The translations under genes and the position numbers were made by a program. Below are positions 24,699 through 32,355 of a stretch of 49,061 bases of DNA, piece by piece. Under the pieces are notes generated by a model that saw nothing but the letters and a program-made list of their open reading frames with translations, was not told the DNA's origin and made no database searches. Position 1 is the first letter of the stretch. Each line of letters begins with the position of its first letter. The stretch is from a virus: positions 1-49,061 of IMG/VR virus record IMGVR_UViG_3300027852_000051; one strand, written 5' to 3'.

Positions 24699-25431
24699 AG
24701 ATTATCTCTCCTAAAACATCATCATTAAATGTTTTCTTTGTGACAGGTTGTTTGCAATGTTTTGCTACTGGAGTTGTTTCTTTATTACATCTTATTCTTG
24801 CAAGCTCTTCAGCATATCCATAGATATGGAGGCCTTTGCTGCTTGCAATGATATGACCAGATGATACTCCTATTTCATCAGCCATGTACTTTTGTAACAC
24901 TGCAATTGCTGCTAGGTTTGCGGGGAATCCTGCCCAGAGATCCCAAGATCTGAAATAAGGATAGAAAATGAGATTCTTATTCCTTAATCTCATATCAATG
25001 TGTCTGAGGCATGGAGAGTCAAGAAGCCAGGCATCTTTAGGCTTAGCCACCTGAAGAATTGCTTGATTAGTATTTGGAGTACATCTTAGTAGCTCAATAT
25101 AATAAGGAATTACATCCCATATCCTGTTTCCATATGTGTAAACTTCTCCTTCTTTTCTGCAATTACTCATAAGATAGGGAAGATACTCTTCAACATACCC
25201 TGGAGCAACAGGGTTTGGGATACCAAGATGAGAAGGGATTTCTGGAAGCATGGTATCATAAGGTTCAGAATAAGGATGATTGATTTGAACCGTTATCCAG
25301 TCAAATTCAAGACGAGTTTCTCCCACAAAAGATCCTTGTTGAATTATATATTTGAAACCCCTTTCTTGAATTTTTGATAAACACTGGAACCATGCGTCTG
25401 GTATGTCTCTTGCTTCAATTGTTGTTATCAT
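24691..25431 (-). CDS. Thymidylate synthase family protein
   Basis: Homologous to thymidylate synthase / pyrimidine hydroxymethylase. Visible landmarks are the catalytic Cys141 in SPCLRH, Arg161-Ser162 and Asp164 in FRSWDLWAGFP, Asn172 at the base-recognition position (PANLAAI), and HIY at 202-204. The length of 246 residues and the PAN instead of PFN sequence are closer to the short archaeal-like branch than to E. coli ThyA. The default role is dUMP to dTMP. Because the phage polymerase has an SPO1-like UDG domain, dUMP hydroxymethylation is an alternative that sequence alone cannot exclude. It has AAGGAG before the ATG. Confidence 0.85.
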   Translation of the reverse strand: MITTIEARDIPDAWFQCLSKIQERGFKYIIQQGSFVGETRLEFDWITVQINHPYSEPYDTMLPEIPSHLGIPNPVAPGYVEEYLPYLMSNCRKEGEVYTYGNRIWDVIPYYIELLRCTPNTNQAILQVAKPKDAWLLDSPCLRHIDMRLRNKNLIFYPYFRSWDLWAGFPANLAAIAVLQKYMADEIGVSSGHIIASSKGLHIYGYAEELARIRCNKETTPVAKHCKQPVTKKTFNDDVLGEIIYV

Positions 25432-25650
25432 TTTTATTCTCCTTTTCCTTCTTTAGTAAATCATGAAGAGTATGGTGGTTTAGTTTTAATGAAGAGCAGA
25501 TATTTTTATCTGCCTTGACTAAGGCATCTACTCTTCTCATGTATTTATCATGACAGGCTTTGCATATATTACTAAGAGTAAAAATATAATCATACTCAAA
25601 GAATGATATCTCTTTTATCTCTTTACAAAGATAACACTTTTTTCATTCAT
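25415..25650 (-). CDS. Zinc-finger ORF needing a -1 shift
   Basis: The frame directly following the stop of the 73-aa gene encodes KKCYLCKEIKEIS and then ICKACHDKYMRR, a convincing two-CxxC zinc finger of the kind found in small phage proteins, and stays open for 75 codons to a stop at 25415. It has no usable start. An ATG at 25650 begins in another frame (ATG AAT GAA AAA AGT); a -1 slip, or one more A in the six-A run, joins it exactly to the zinc-finger frame. It may be programmed slippage on A-AAA-AAG, a natural frameshift or a sequence error. Confidence 0.5.
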
Positions 25651-25864
25651 TTTTTCTCTCTTGTACTGCTTTTATTATCCATTTGTTATCTTTAAAGTCT
25701 AGAATTCCTCTGAAGATGTCAGAAAAAACATATTCATCTAAGGCATATCCACAACAATGCGTAGTTAAAGAGCCTTCAGCTCCTCCACATACTGTACATA
25801 AAACCAAACCTCCTTCACAAACAAAACAATTTTCTTCCTCACATTCATGCCAGGTATGCTCCAT
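25643..25864 (-). CDS. Small zinc-binding protein, 73 aa
   Basis: Contains CFVC, then CTVCGGAEGSLTTHCCG, a motif I recognise from many small phage proteins (CxVCGGAEGSL followed by a Cys pair). It probably binds zinc; the role is unknown. The start is supported by AGGAGG. It ends in the same frame as the following zinc-finger ORF, separated by one TGA. Confidence 0.75.
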   Translation of the reverse strand: MEHTWHECEEENCFVCEGGLVLCTVCGGAEGSLTTHCCGYALDEYVFSDIFRGILDFKDNKWIIKAVQERKNE

Positions 25865-25885
25865 TTTTCTCCTCCTTTAAGAAAG

Positions 25886-25898
25886 GTCAAAGATTGAC
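25886..25898. repeat. Dispersed palindrome, copy 4
   Basis: GTCAA, spacer AGA, TTGAC. In the leftward sense the right flank reads CTTTCTTAAAGGAGG, leading straight into the ribosome site of the 73-aa gene. Confidence 0.85.
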
Positions 25899-25910
25899 TT
25901 TTATTTTTAT

Positions 25911-26312
25911 TTACATCCCTGCAATAACAAAACCATGTTTAGGACATGTCCAAGCAGAGGGTCCTTTTTGAGATTCTTGAAGATGACATAAACATTCAGA
26001 AGAAGAGAGAGATTTCTTCTCCTCTTTATCAATGTTTAAGGCCTCTAGAAAAGTATCAACTGTTTCAGATGGAAGCTTAGAAAGTCTAGAAATAAATTCA
26101 TCTCTTACAGAATCTTGAGTTATTTCATAATCTCTTGTAAAACTCTCCAAGTTTTCTAATTTATATCCTCTTACATGTCCTACTTCATCAAGAGATAGTG
26201 AGATATATGCCTCAGGGAAAATCTTATATACCTGAAATACTATCCCACTAACTCTAGATCTGACCTTTGTTTTAAGAGAGGGAGTTATTTTTGAGATCTC
26301 TTCAAAAGTCAT
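25911..26312 (-). CDS. Hypothetical protein, 133 aa
   Basis: Not recognised. The N-terminal ~80 residues look like a small SH3-like beta barrel (GIVFQVYKIFPEAYISLSLDE). The C-terminus has CLCHLQES and TCPKHG, four Cys/His that could bind zinc. It lies 17 bases after the P-loop protein gene in the leftward unit. Confidence 0.65.
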   Translation of the reverse strand: MTFEEISKITPSLKTKVRSRVSGIVFQVYKIFPEAYISLSLDEVGHVRGYKLENLESFTRDYEITQDSVRDEFISRLSKLPSETVDTFLEALNIDKEEKKSLSSSECLCHLQESQKGPSAWTCPKHGFVIAGM

Positions 26313-26329
26313 TTCTTTTCTCCTTTCTT

Positions 26330-27547
26330 TTAGTAATCAGGTCCAGTATATTTATACCAAAGTTTTCCTTTTTCTCCTTTTGGACCTAGGTAACTTCTCT
26401 TTGCAAAACCTCTTCTTATTACTGTAGCAATTACATTGTCTAGTTTTGCAGAGTCTATGTCTCTCCATGTAAGATCGACTAGTTGCTCTTCAAGTACCCA
26501 CTTTCTACTCTGAATAATTTTGCTCACAAGATCAACATCTGTTGCTATGACACTTCTTCCCATAGACTTAAAAACATTTATCATAGGGATTTCAGTATCC
26601 TCTAAGATTTTAAGAGCCTCTAAGAAATGATTTGTTTTTAAGACAAGCTCATTACCCTGAGAGGCAGCAATTATAATAGCTAGCTTCTGAACATATAGAG
26701 GTTTTCTTTCATACCAGCCATTGAAAAGAGGGTCTACACATTTTCTTTTTCTGCTTTGGGAATCATAATTCTGATACCAGTTGTCCCAAAACTCATATGA
26801 ATCTTTTGTAAAATTGTAAGAACCTGCGAGTCTACTTATAACATATAGATCTTGCATGAGGAAATCTTTAAGTTTTAATTCTTCAGAAGTTTCTATAGGT
26901 CTTGTTATTTTCTTCTCCTTTCTCTCTGCCCACACAAAAACAATCCGAGAGGTAAGACCTCCTCCTACTGCGTTAAGTGGAATTGAGGAGACTATACTTT
27001 CAGGTGTTGTTGCAGCGAGGATGTTTAAAAAGACTGAAGGTATGGTGTTTGTTCCGTAGTGCTTTGTTCGATACTTCCAGGGGATTTCCTGAGCATCAAA
27101 GAGATCAGTAAGCGTGACTATCATCTTTGTGTTTTCTCCTTTTTGTCCAAGGAAGCTTTCTAACTCCTTAGAAATTACAGTCAAGGAAGCATGCTGAAGT
27201 TTCTTTCCTTCAGGAAGAGGCTCATCTACAGCACTTGCTTCAAGATCTTGAATAAGAGCTTGAGGAGTAATAGCATCAGCTGAGATTACAAGATCAGGAA
27301 TTTCCCTTAAAAAATTAACACCATAAGAAATTGCTTGAGATTTTCTAGGTGCTCCAGGAGGACCTACTAAGATAACATACATGTTAGTATATATGTTTAA
27401 TCTTCCTAAAGAAAGGTTTACCTTTTTCCTGAGAGCACCTGCAAGAACAGAGAGACACGTCCATTTATGAAGTATTGAAGCACTTTCTGTGTTTTCCATA
27501 TACTCCATGTAAGAGGATATCCAATTCTCTAACTTTCTTTCCTTCAT
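26330..27547 (-). CDS. DUF3987-type P-loop protein (probable helicase-like replication ATPase)
   Basis: Resembles DUF3987-type phage replication ATPases: an opening ILHKWTCLSVLAGAL, GPPGAPRKS at residues 62-70 in the P-loop position, an acidic strand near LTDLFDAQE, and ILAATTPES followed by a Gly-rich segment GGGLTSRIVFVWAE in the arginine-finger region. The P-loop lacks the usual Gly before Lys (PRKS in place of xGKS). The C-terminal ~60 residues resemble a winged helix (ATVIRRGFAKRS). A replicative or remodelling ATPase is likely. It is the only helicase-like gene seen. Confidence 0.65.
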   Translation of the reverse strand: MKERKLENWISSYMEYMENTESASILHKWTCLSVLAGALRKKVNLSLGRLNIYTNMYVILVGPPGAPRKSQAISYGVNFLREIPDLVISADAITPQALIQDLEASAVDEPLPEGKKLQHASLTVISKELESFLGQKGENTKMIVTLTDLFDAQEIPWKYRTKHYGTNTIPSVFLNILAATTPESIVSSIPLNAVGGGLTSRIVFVWAERKEKKITRPIETSEELKLKDFLMQDLYVISRLAGSYNFTKDSYEFWDNWYQNYDSQSRKRKCVDPLFNGWYERKPLYVQKLAIIIAASQGNELVLKTNHFLEALKILEDTEIPMINVFKSMGRSVIATDVDLVSKIIQSRKWVLEEQLVDLTWRDIDSAKLDNVIATVIRRGFAKRSYLGPKGEKGKLWYKYTGPDY

Positions 27548-27550
27548 AAG

Positions 27551-27772
27551 TTATCTCTCTTTGTATTTGTTATTCTTTTCAATCCCTTCATACATGTTTA
27601 AGAGTAACCTCTTTGTCATATCAAGATCATGAGAATTACTTACAGAACTGTCAATAATATCATCATGATCTGATATGTTATCTAGTATGTTAATAACTCT
27701 GCGTAAACTTCCCATCAAGATAAATCTCTTTCTTGTCCATATTTTTCCTGGGGTTAAGTTTTCTTCTCTCAT
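27551..27772 (-). CDS. Hypothetical protein, 73 aa
   Basis: Short helical protein with an Asp-rich middle (NISDHDDIIDSSVSNSHDLD). Not recognised. It overlaps the MazG fusion gene by four bases and precedes the P-loop gene by three bases, so all three are likely co-translated. Confidence 0.6.
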   Translation of the reverse strand: MREENLTPGKIWTRKRFILMGSLRRVINILDNISDHDDIIDSSVSNSHDLDMTKRLLLNMYEGIEKNNKYKER

Positions 27773-28458
27773 TTCTCTTCTCCTTTAAGCATCTTTAAAA
27801 GGTCAACTTCATGTTTGATCTTGTCATAGTCGAGATCTTTTAATCTACAAACTCTTTTGATGATACAGCTTTGAAGAAAGGAAAGATTATTTCTTTCTGC
27901 AAATTCTACAGGCTGAATTGCAAACTTCTTGTAGTGATCTCCTCCTACTTGGGTATCAAGAGGGTTTGATTTAGAGTGTTCTGGTTTATAAGGTTCTGTA
28001 CATTCCCAGTACCATTTACCTTCTTTCTTTTCTATTCCTTTAACTGGAATAGATAAAACATCTTCACTTTTATTACTGATTGAAACAGAAGGAATTACTT
28101 TCTCTTCTTCTTTTTCTTCTCCTCTATAGTCTCCACTTCCTTTTAGAAGACTAGATTTTTTTCTCCCTAAAAGTTTTCGATAATTTGTTCTTGCGATGTC
28201 AGAGAGACGTAACTCCATAAGAGTTGCAATTTCAGAGACGTACCAAAGAATGTCTCCAAGCTCTCTCTTGATACCATCTTTAATTTCTGGAGTAATCTCT
28301 CCATTGTGATCTCGGAAAAGTTTTTTCATCTTCTCAAGAAGCTCTCCTGTCTCACCAGCAAGGCCAAGAAGTGGATATGATAATTTACTTGATATTACAG
28401 GGTAAGTGGAGAACCTGTGTGATGCTTTTTGATATGAGTCAAAATCAAAATCTTCCAT
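27769..28458 (-). CDS. MazG-like NTP pyrophosphatase fused to DUF3310
   Basis: Residues ~25-100 form a MazG-type domain: GLAGETGELLEKMKK, then KRELGDILWYVSEIA, giving the acidic metal-binding residues. A Glu/Lys/Ser-rich linker (~110-165) leads to a DUF3310 domain: TQVGGDHYKKFAIQPVEFAE, then FLQSCIIKRVCRLK and DLLKMLKGE. MazG enzymes remove pyrophosphate from (d)NTPs, for instance non-canonical ones or alarmones. DUF3310 occurs in phage nucleotide-metabolism clusters with unknown function. The fusion suggests the two act together. Confidence 0.8.
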   Translation of the reverse strand: MEDFDFDSYQKASHRFSTYPVISSKLSYPLLGLAGETGELLEKMKKLFRDHNGEITPEIKDGIKRELGDILWYVSEIATLMELRLSDIARTNYRKLLGRKKSSLLKGSGDYRGEEKEEEKVIPSVSISNKSEDVLSIPVKGIEKKEGKWYWECTEPYKPEHSKSNPLDTQVGGDHYKKFAIQPVEFAERNNLSFLQSCIIKRVCRLKDLDYDKIKHEVDLLKMLKGEEK

Positions 28459-28459
28459 T

Positions 28460-28840
28460 TTATTCTTCCTCCTTTTCTGTGATTACTTCAAATTCAAGTC
28501 CTAAAACTTCTTTTAATTCATCCTTAGAACCTTCAGATTTCTCCCATCCAGGAAGAAGGATTATAGTATCAAAGAAATGCAAGATCTCTCTGTATCCTTT
28601 AAGGAATACACTATCATCAATAGTGCTTTTTCGTTTTTCTGCACCAATGATAAGTATATCTGGTGTTGTTATGACATTTGTTATATCGAAGTCAAAAAGA
28701 GCACTGTTCATATGAGGGCACATAACAAAATAACCCTTTTTCCAGTATTTTCTTGCAACCTCTTGAGCCTTGAGAATGTTTTTTGCTGTTTCTTCAAAAT
28801 TGTCTGTTCTATAAGGACCGCAGATAAAAGCTCTTTTCAT
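28460..28840 (-). CDS. DUF4406 / nucleoside 2-deoxyribosyltransferase-like protein
   Basis: Shows the family landmarks: FICGPYR at the N-terminus, a helix ending in KYWKKGYFVMCPHMNSALFDFD, and DTIILLPGWEKSEGSKDEL near the end. Relatives cleave or exchange nucleoside glycosidic bonds, and phage members are usually annotated DUF4406. It lies one base after the MazG-DUF3310 gene's start side and belongs to the nucleotide-metabolism group. The precise substrate is unknown. Confidence 0.75.
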   Translation of the reverse strand: MKRAFICGPYRTDNFEETAKNILKAQEVARKYWKKGYFVMCPHMNSALFDFDITNVITTPDILIIGAEKRKSTIDDSVFLKGYREILHFFDTIILLPGWEKSEGSKDELKEVLGLEFEVITEKEEE

Positions 28841-28862
28841 TTCTCTTCTCCTTTTTAAGAAA

Positions 28863-28867
28863 GGTCA
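28863..28867. repeat. Half copy of the dispersed palindrome
   Basis: Only one arm is conserved. In the leftward sense it reads TTGACCTTTCTTAAAAAGGAG, the same arm plus ribosome site seen at 40590-40613, but the opposite arm is lost. Confidence 0.6.
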
Positions 28868-28884
28868 AAAACAAAATCATTTGT

Positions 28885-29023
28885 AATGAATAGGGATAGG
28901 TAATGATACCTATATTTAAAAATAATCAATCCCATCCCTATTAGCGGCATTCATTTAATTCCGGTTTTGGAATTAAACAACCATGAATCACCTTATTCCC
29001 ACAAATATAATGCTTAGGTGATT
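28885..29023. other. Three-hairpin noncoding segment
   Basis: Hairpin A: AATAGGGAT (28889-28897) pairs with ATCCCTATT (28934-28942) and encloses AGGTA / TACCT (28898-28902 with 28907-28911). Hairpin B: TTTAATTCC (28954-28962), loop GGTTTT, GGAATTAAA (28969-28977). Hairpin C: AATCACCT (28986-28993) pairs with AGGTGATT (29016-29023). All are perfect. The segment fills a 195-base gap between two leftward genes. A structured leader RNA, processing site or relic mobile element are possible. A short leftward frame across B and C (ending KPELNECR) has no good start. Confidence 0.6.
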
Positions 29024-29035
29024 TGCCTCCTCTAG

Positions 29036-29227
29036 TTAACACGGATAACCAGCATGAATTTCACCATCATCTCCATATACGTAGAATGAACCAGCTACAT
29101 GAAATAGCTCTGATTTGCAGGAGCCATTTTGCTTAAAACCATTTGGACATCTGTAAATATTACCAGGTCTGTAACCACTGAAATAATCTTCCCATTCTAA
29201 TTCTTCATTACAAATAGGACATTCCAT
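29036..29227 (-). CDS. Small zinc-ribbon protein, 63 aa
   Basis: CPIC at residues 3-6 and two later Cys (YRCPNGF, GSCKSE) suggest a zinc ribbon. The ATG at 29227 has AAGGAG 8 bases upstream; a longer frame from 29302 overlaps the upstream gene and lacks a ribosome site. The role is unknown. Confidence 0.7.
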   Translation of the reverse strand: MECPICNEELEWEDYFSGYRPGNIYRCPNGFKQNGSCKSELFHVAGSFYVYGDDGEIHAGYPC

Positions 29228-29240
29228 CTTTTTTCTCCTT

Positions 29241-29432
29241 TTATAGTTTTGCGTCTTGGTTGAAAACAACAAGATCAAATTCTTTCGCCAAAGCAATAAC
29301 ATCTTCCTTATTTATAACAAAAGACAGATCACTGTCACTTCTCAATATAATTTGTCTATTGTTCTCATGTCCGTTATACAAGATTCCTTCTACATCTTCA
29401 TCGAACCATTCATGATAAGACATTACTTTCAT
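29241..29432 (-). CDS. Hypothetical protein, 63 aa
   Basis: A compact small domain (EGILYNGHENNRQIILRSDS). Not recognised. It overlaps the upstream gene by four bases and has GAGAAGAAAAG before its start. Confidence 0.6.
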   Translation of the reverse strand: MKVMSYHEWFDEDVEGILYNGHENNRQIILRSDSDLSFVINKEDVIALAKEFDLVVFNQDAKL

Positions 29433-29755
29433 TTCTTTTCTTCTCCTTTAACTAAATTAGCATGAGCAAGAGCAATGAAACTACAAATTGTGTCACCATT
29501 TTGTTGTTCAATACAAGCTACTTCTGATTCAATATACATTTTTGTCCCATTTTCTCCAAACAAATCCCCGTCTTCATCCCTAATAAGCTCTGTTCCAAAC
29601 TCAGGGAATGGATCTTCTACATTTTGTGGATACGCCTCAACTGTAGAAAAACCATAACATTTTTCTCCATAACTATACCAATACCAAGGCCAGAGATCTG
29701 TTTCGTTTTTCATTTTTTCAATACACTTCTTAAGTTCTTTATTTTTAATTAACAT
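29429..29755 (-). CDS. Hypothetical protein, 108 aa
   Basis: Rich in Trp and Tyr near residue 25 (WPWYWYSYGEKCYGF), acidic, and no known motif. It overlaps the polymerase gene by seven bases, so expression is probably coupled to it. Confidence 0.6.
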   Translation of the reverse strand: MLIKNKELKKCIEKMKNETDLWPWYWYSYGEKCYGFSTVEAYPQNVEDPFPEFGTELIRDEDGDLFGENGTKMYIESEVACIEQQNGDTICSFIALAHANLVKGEEKK

Positions 29756-32124
29756 TTTTCTTTCCTCCAGTCAATATCTACTTCTTCCATCTCCTTCCAG
29801 TTTTTTCCTACCTTGAAATCAACATCTACAACTACTTCTTCCTTTCCTGCAATAAAAGGAATTAACATAAGAGGTCTGATACTTTTTATACAATCATATA
29901 TCTCTTCATCTTTTACTTCAAGATAAAGTCCGTCGTGAAGCTGTAGCCAGGCTGTGTAAATAGCTCCATAAGCATCATAGATTCTTACAAAAGCCTTATT
30001 TAAAAGATCTCCTATAGTAGATTGAGGATTGAAAGATATAGCTGATCTTATTAACTCATCCCCCCAGGGACCAAGAAACCTATGAGGTCTTCCAAAACAG
30101 TTTATAAGGACTCTATTTTGTCTTACTTCTTCTTTTACCCTTTTATGCCAGTTAACAAGAGGTTTGTTTTTATCAAGATAAAGATCTCGTAGAGATTTTG
30201 CTTTTGCAAGAGGAATATCTAATTGCTCTGCAACTACTCCAGGGCCTCCTACATAATTCATAGCATGACGAAGAGTTTTTCCTACTCTTCTTTGTTCTGC
30301 AGAGATTTCTTTCATAAGTATCTCAAACATTTGACTAGCAGTGTATCTGTGTACATCATGGGATTTTTTCCTCTCAGAAGGTGACATCCCAAAAGACTCT
30401 TCAAATAATTGAATTAAGCTTCTATCATAAGATAAATAAGCAGTAACCACTGCTTCTGCTTGGACATAATCAGCTCCTACGATAGAGTATCCTGGTTTTG
30501 CGGTATAAAATACTCTAGAAGAATGAGGAATATTTTGAAGATTTCCAGAACCATAAGGAAGAATAATACTCTTTGAAGAACTCCATCGGGAGAATTTACT
30601 CCCAGTAATATTATATGAAGTATGAACTCTGCTTTCAGGAGAAGTTTCAATTTGAAGAAAGGAGTCTACTTGTTTTGTAAGGTTTCTATGTTTTAAGATA
30701 AGAGGAGGAATAGGATTTGAAGTCTTTTTACAAAGTTTAGTAAGAGCCTTTTCATCAGAGGTTATTTTCTTATCCTCATTTACAGACCTTCTTTTTTGAA
30801 ACTGAACAGGAAGACCAAGATCTATGTAGAGAAGGTTTTTTACCTGGGTATGAGATTTGTAATTGATGTCTTTTCCTGTGATAACTCTTAATTTTTCTTC
30901 TATACTGAGAATCTCCTCTTTACACTCCTTTTTAATAGATTCTCTTTTTTCATTATCTACATAGATTCCTCTTAATTGCATGAACGTAGCAAGCTCTACT
31001 TGAGCCACATCACTTTGGTAGACAGTATAGAGATCTTTGTTTAGAGGATTTTTCATTCTTTGAGAAAAGACACCTCCCTCTCCTTCAAAAATTATAGCAA
31101 GAGCCATAGTGTTTGCTACATCATAGCAGTTGTATATTCCCTGATCTACTACAGAGAGAGACTTCCATTCTGGGTAGTCAAGGCAGATAGAGGTATAATA
31201 AGCAAGGCTTTTTGGTGCTTCTGGCCAGAGATTCTTCCCTGCTATCATGGTGTCCATATGGGTTTTGCAATGGATTCTGTGGTGATGCCAAAGAACTCCA
31301 GTGTCATAAGTAGCATTATGATAAATAGTAGGAATTTTTTCTAGGACTTCTGAGATAATATCCCAAACTCTTATCTCATCATTTTCCGGAAAGTTTGGAG
31401 TATCTCCAGAGAGAATCTTTAAACTCATAGCAAAGTCAGGTTCATGGGAGAACCCTATCCTGGTGATATGACCTGTTCTTCGGGAGGTTTCTATATCTAC
31501 TGCAAAAGGAAGATTCCTCTCTAATAGAAAATTACAGTATTCTTCCCACTCAGAGAGAGTAGGTTTTACTATAAAGTTTCTATTTTCTTCAGGAGTTTCA
31601 GGAAACTCTGCATGCTTAGCAGCCTTTCTAAGATCTAGAGCTACTGTGAAACTCATTGTCCAGTCGTAATTTACTTTCTGAGGATGATATGTTGCAAGAA
31701 ACTTTTGTCCTGGAACAAGAGAAGTTGTCCCTATTGTTCCTCTCTTCTTTCCTATACCTCTTTCATCAGTGAGTGCCCAAAGAGCAGTATTCCCTAGAGC
31801 AACTATGATGTTTGGATTGTAGGTTAAAATTTCCTCTCTGAGAAGTGCAAGCCATTCTACTAAGATAGGCTTAGGAAAGAACCCTTTTTTGTCCTGGAAG
31901 TAATGAAGTATATTATTCCCAGGAGGTTTTTCTCTTGCAACATTGGTGATTATGCATCGGTGTCTGTCTATGTTTGCAGATGCAAGAAGTTTATCAAAGG
32001 TTTTTCCTGCTCTTCCTACAAAAGGAAGGCCTCTTCTGTCTTCATCTTCTCCAGGAGCTTCTCCTAAGAACATGATCTTTGCAGAGCCATCTTTTGGTCC
32101 AGTTGTTTTTATAAAAGTAGGCAT
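29749..32124 (-). CDS. UDG-like / 3'-5' exonuclease / family A DNA polymerase fusion
   Basis: The replicative polymerase, 791 residues. Residues ~15-170 are a family-4-type uracil-DNA glycosylase domain (GEAPG 21-25, GLPFVGRAG 32-40, YHPQ 146-149) without the iron-sulfur cysteines of bacterial family 4; the same arrangement is known in phage SPO1. Residues ~205-345 are a proofreading exonuclease (DIETS 210-214, YHNATYD 268-274, YNCYD 331-335). Residues ~370-790 are the polymerase: motif A VGADYVQAEA (549-558), motif B from Arg612 to Tyr624, motif C QLHDGLYLEV (728-737). In motif B, His620 occupies the position of E. coli Phe762. All catalytic acidic residues seem present, so proofreading synthesis is expected. 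The UDG domain's activity is uncertain. Confidence 0.95.
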   Translation of the reverse strand: MPTFIKTTGPKDGSAKIMFLGEAPGEDEDRRGLPFVGRAGKTFDKLLASANIDRHRCIITNVAREKPPGNNILHYFQDKKGFFPKPILVEWLALLREEILTYNPNIIVALGNTALWALTDERGIGKKRGTIGTTSLVPGQKFLATYHPQKVNYDWTMSFTVALDLRKAAKHAEFPETPEENRNFIVKPTLSEWEEYCNFLLERNLPFAVDIETSRRTGHITRIGFSHEPDFAMSLKILSGDTPNFPENDEIRVWDIISEVLEKIPTIYHNATYDTGVLWHHHRIHCKTHMDTMIAGKNLWPEAPKSLAYYTSICLDYPEWKSLSVVDQGIYNCYDVANTMALAIIFEGEGGVFSQRMKNPLNKDLYTVYQSDVAQVELATFMQLRGIYVDNEKRESIKKECKEEILSIEEKLRVITGKDINYKSHTQVKNLLYIDLGLPVQFQKRRSVNEDKKITSDEKALTKLCKKTSNPIPPLILKHRNLTKQVDSFLQIETSPESRVHTSYNITGSKFSRWSSSKSIILPYGSGNLQNIPHSSRVFYTAKPGYSIVGADYVQAEAVVTAYLSYDRSLIQLFEESFGMSPSERKKSHDVHRYTASQMFEILMKEISAEQRRVGKTLRHAMNYVGGPGVVAEQLDIPLAKAKSLRDLYLDKNKPLVNWHKRVKEEVRQNRVLINCFGRPHRFLGPWGDELIRSAISFNPQSTIGDLLNKAFVRIYDAYGAIYTAWLQLHDGLYLEVKDEEIYDCIKSIRPLMLIPFIAGKEEVVVDVDFKVGKNWKEMEEVDIDWRKEKC

Positions 32125-32158
32125 TTTTCTTTTCTCCTTTTTCTCTTCTCCTTTTCTT

Positions 32159-32314
32159 TTACTGATCTTTGTTAGCTTTTCTATCTATAAACTCCATCAA
32201 GCTATCATTTACACACTCTTCAAAGAGAGATTTAATTTCTTTTCTTCCCCAGCCTGTTTTAACAGCGAGTTTTAAGTAAAAAGATTCTCGTAAGAGATTA
32301 ATAAATTCTTTCAT
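32159..32314 (-). CDS. Small helical protein, 51 aa
   Basis: Encodes 51 residues (EFINLLRESFYLKLAVKTGW, then FEECVNDSLMEF), mainly helical and amphipathic. AAGGAG precedes the ATG at 32314, and a dispersed palindrome lies 29 bases upstream. No family is recognised. Confidence 0.6.
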   Translation of the reverse strand: MKEFINLLRESFYLKLAVKTGWGRKEIKSLFEECVNDSLMEFIDRKANKDQ

Positions 32315-32342
32315 GCTTTACTCCTTTTTATAAGTATAAAAG

Positions 32343-32355
32343 GTTAATCATTGAC
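32343..32355. repeat. Dispersed palindrome, copy 5
   Basis: GTTAA, spacer TCA, TTGAC, with CTTTCTTGAAG to the right. In the leftward sense it spans the stop codon of the preceding gene (V-N-D-stop), as copy 2 does for the portal. Confidence 0.85.

Noticed and set aside
28917-29038. Zinc-binding peptide across hairpins B and C
   Set aside because: The frame ending KPELNECR has only a GTG without a proper ribosome site, and the AGGAGG in it is not followed by a start codon.
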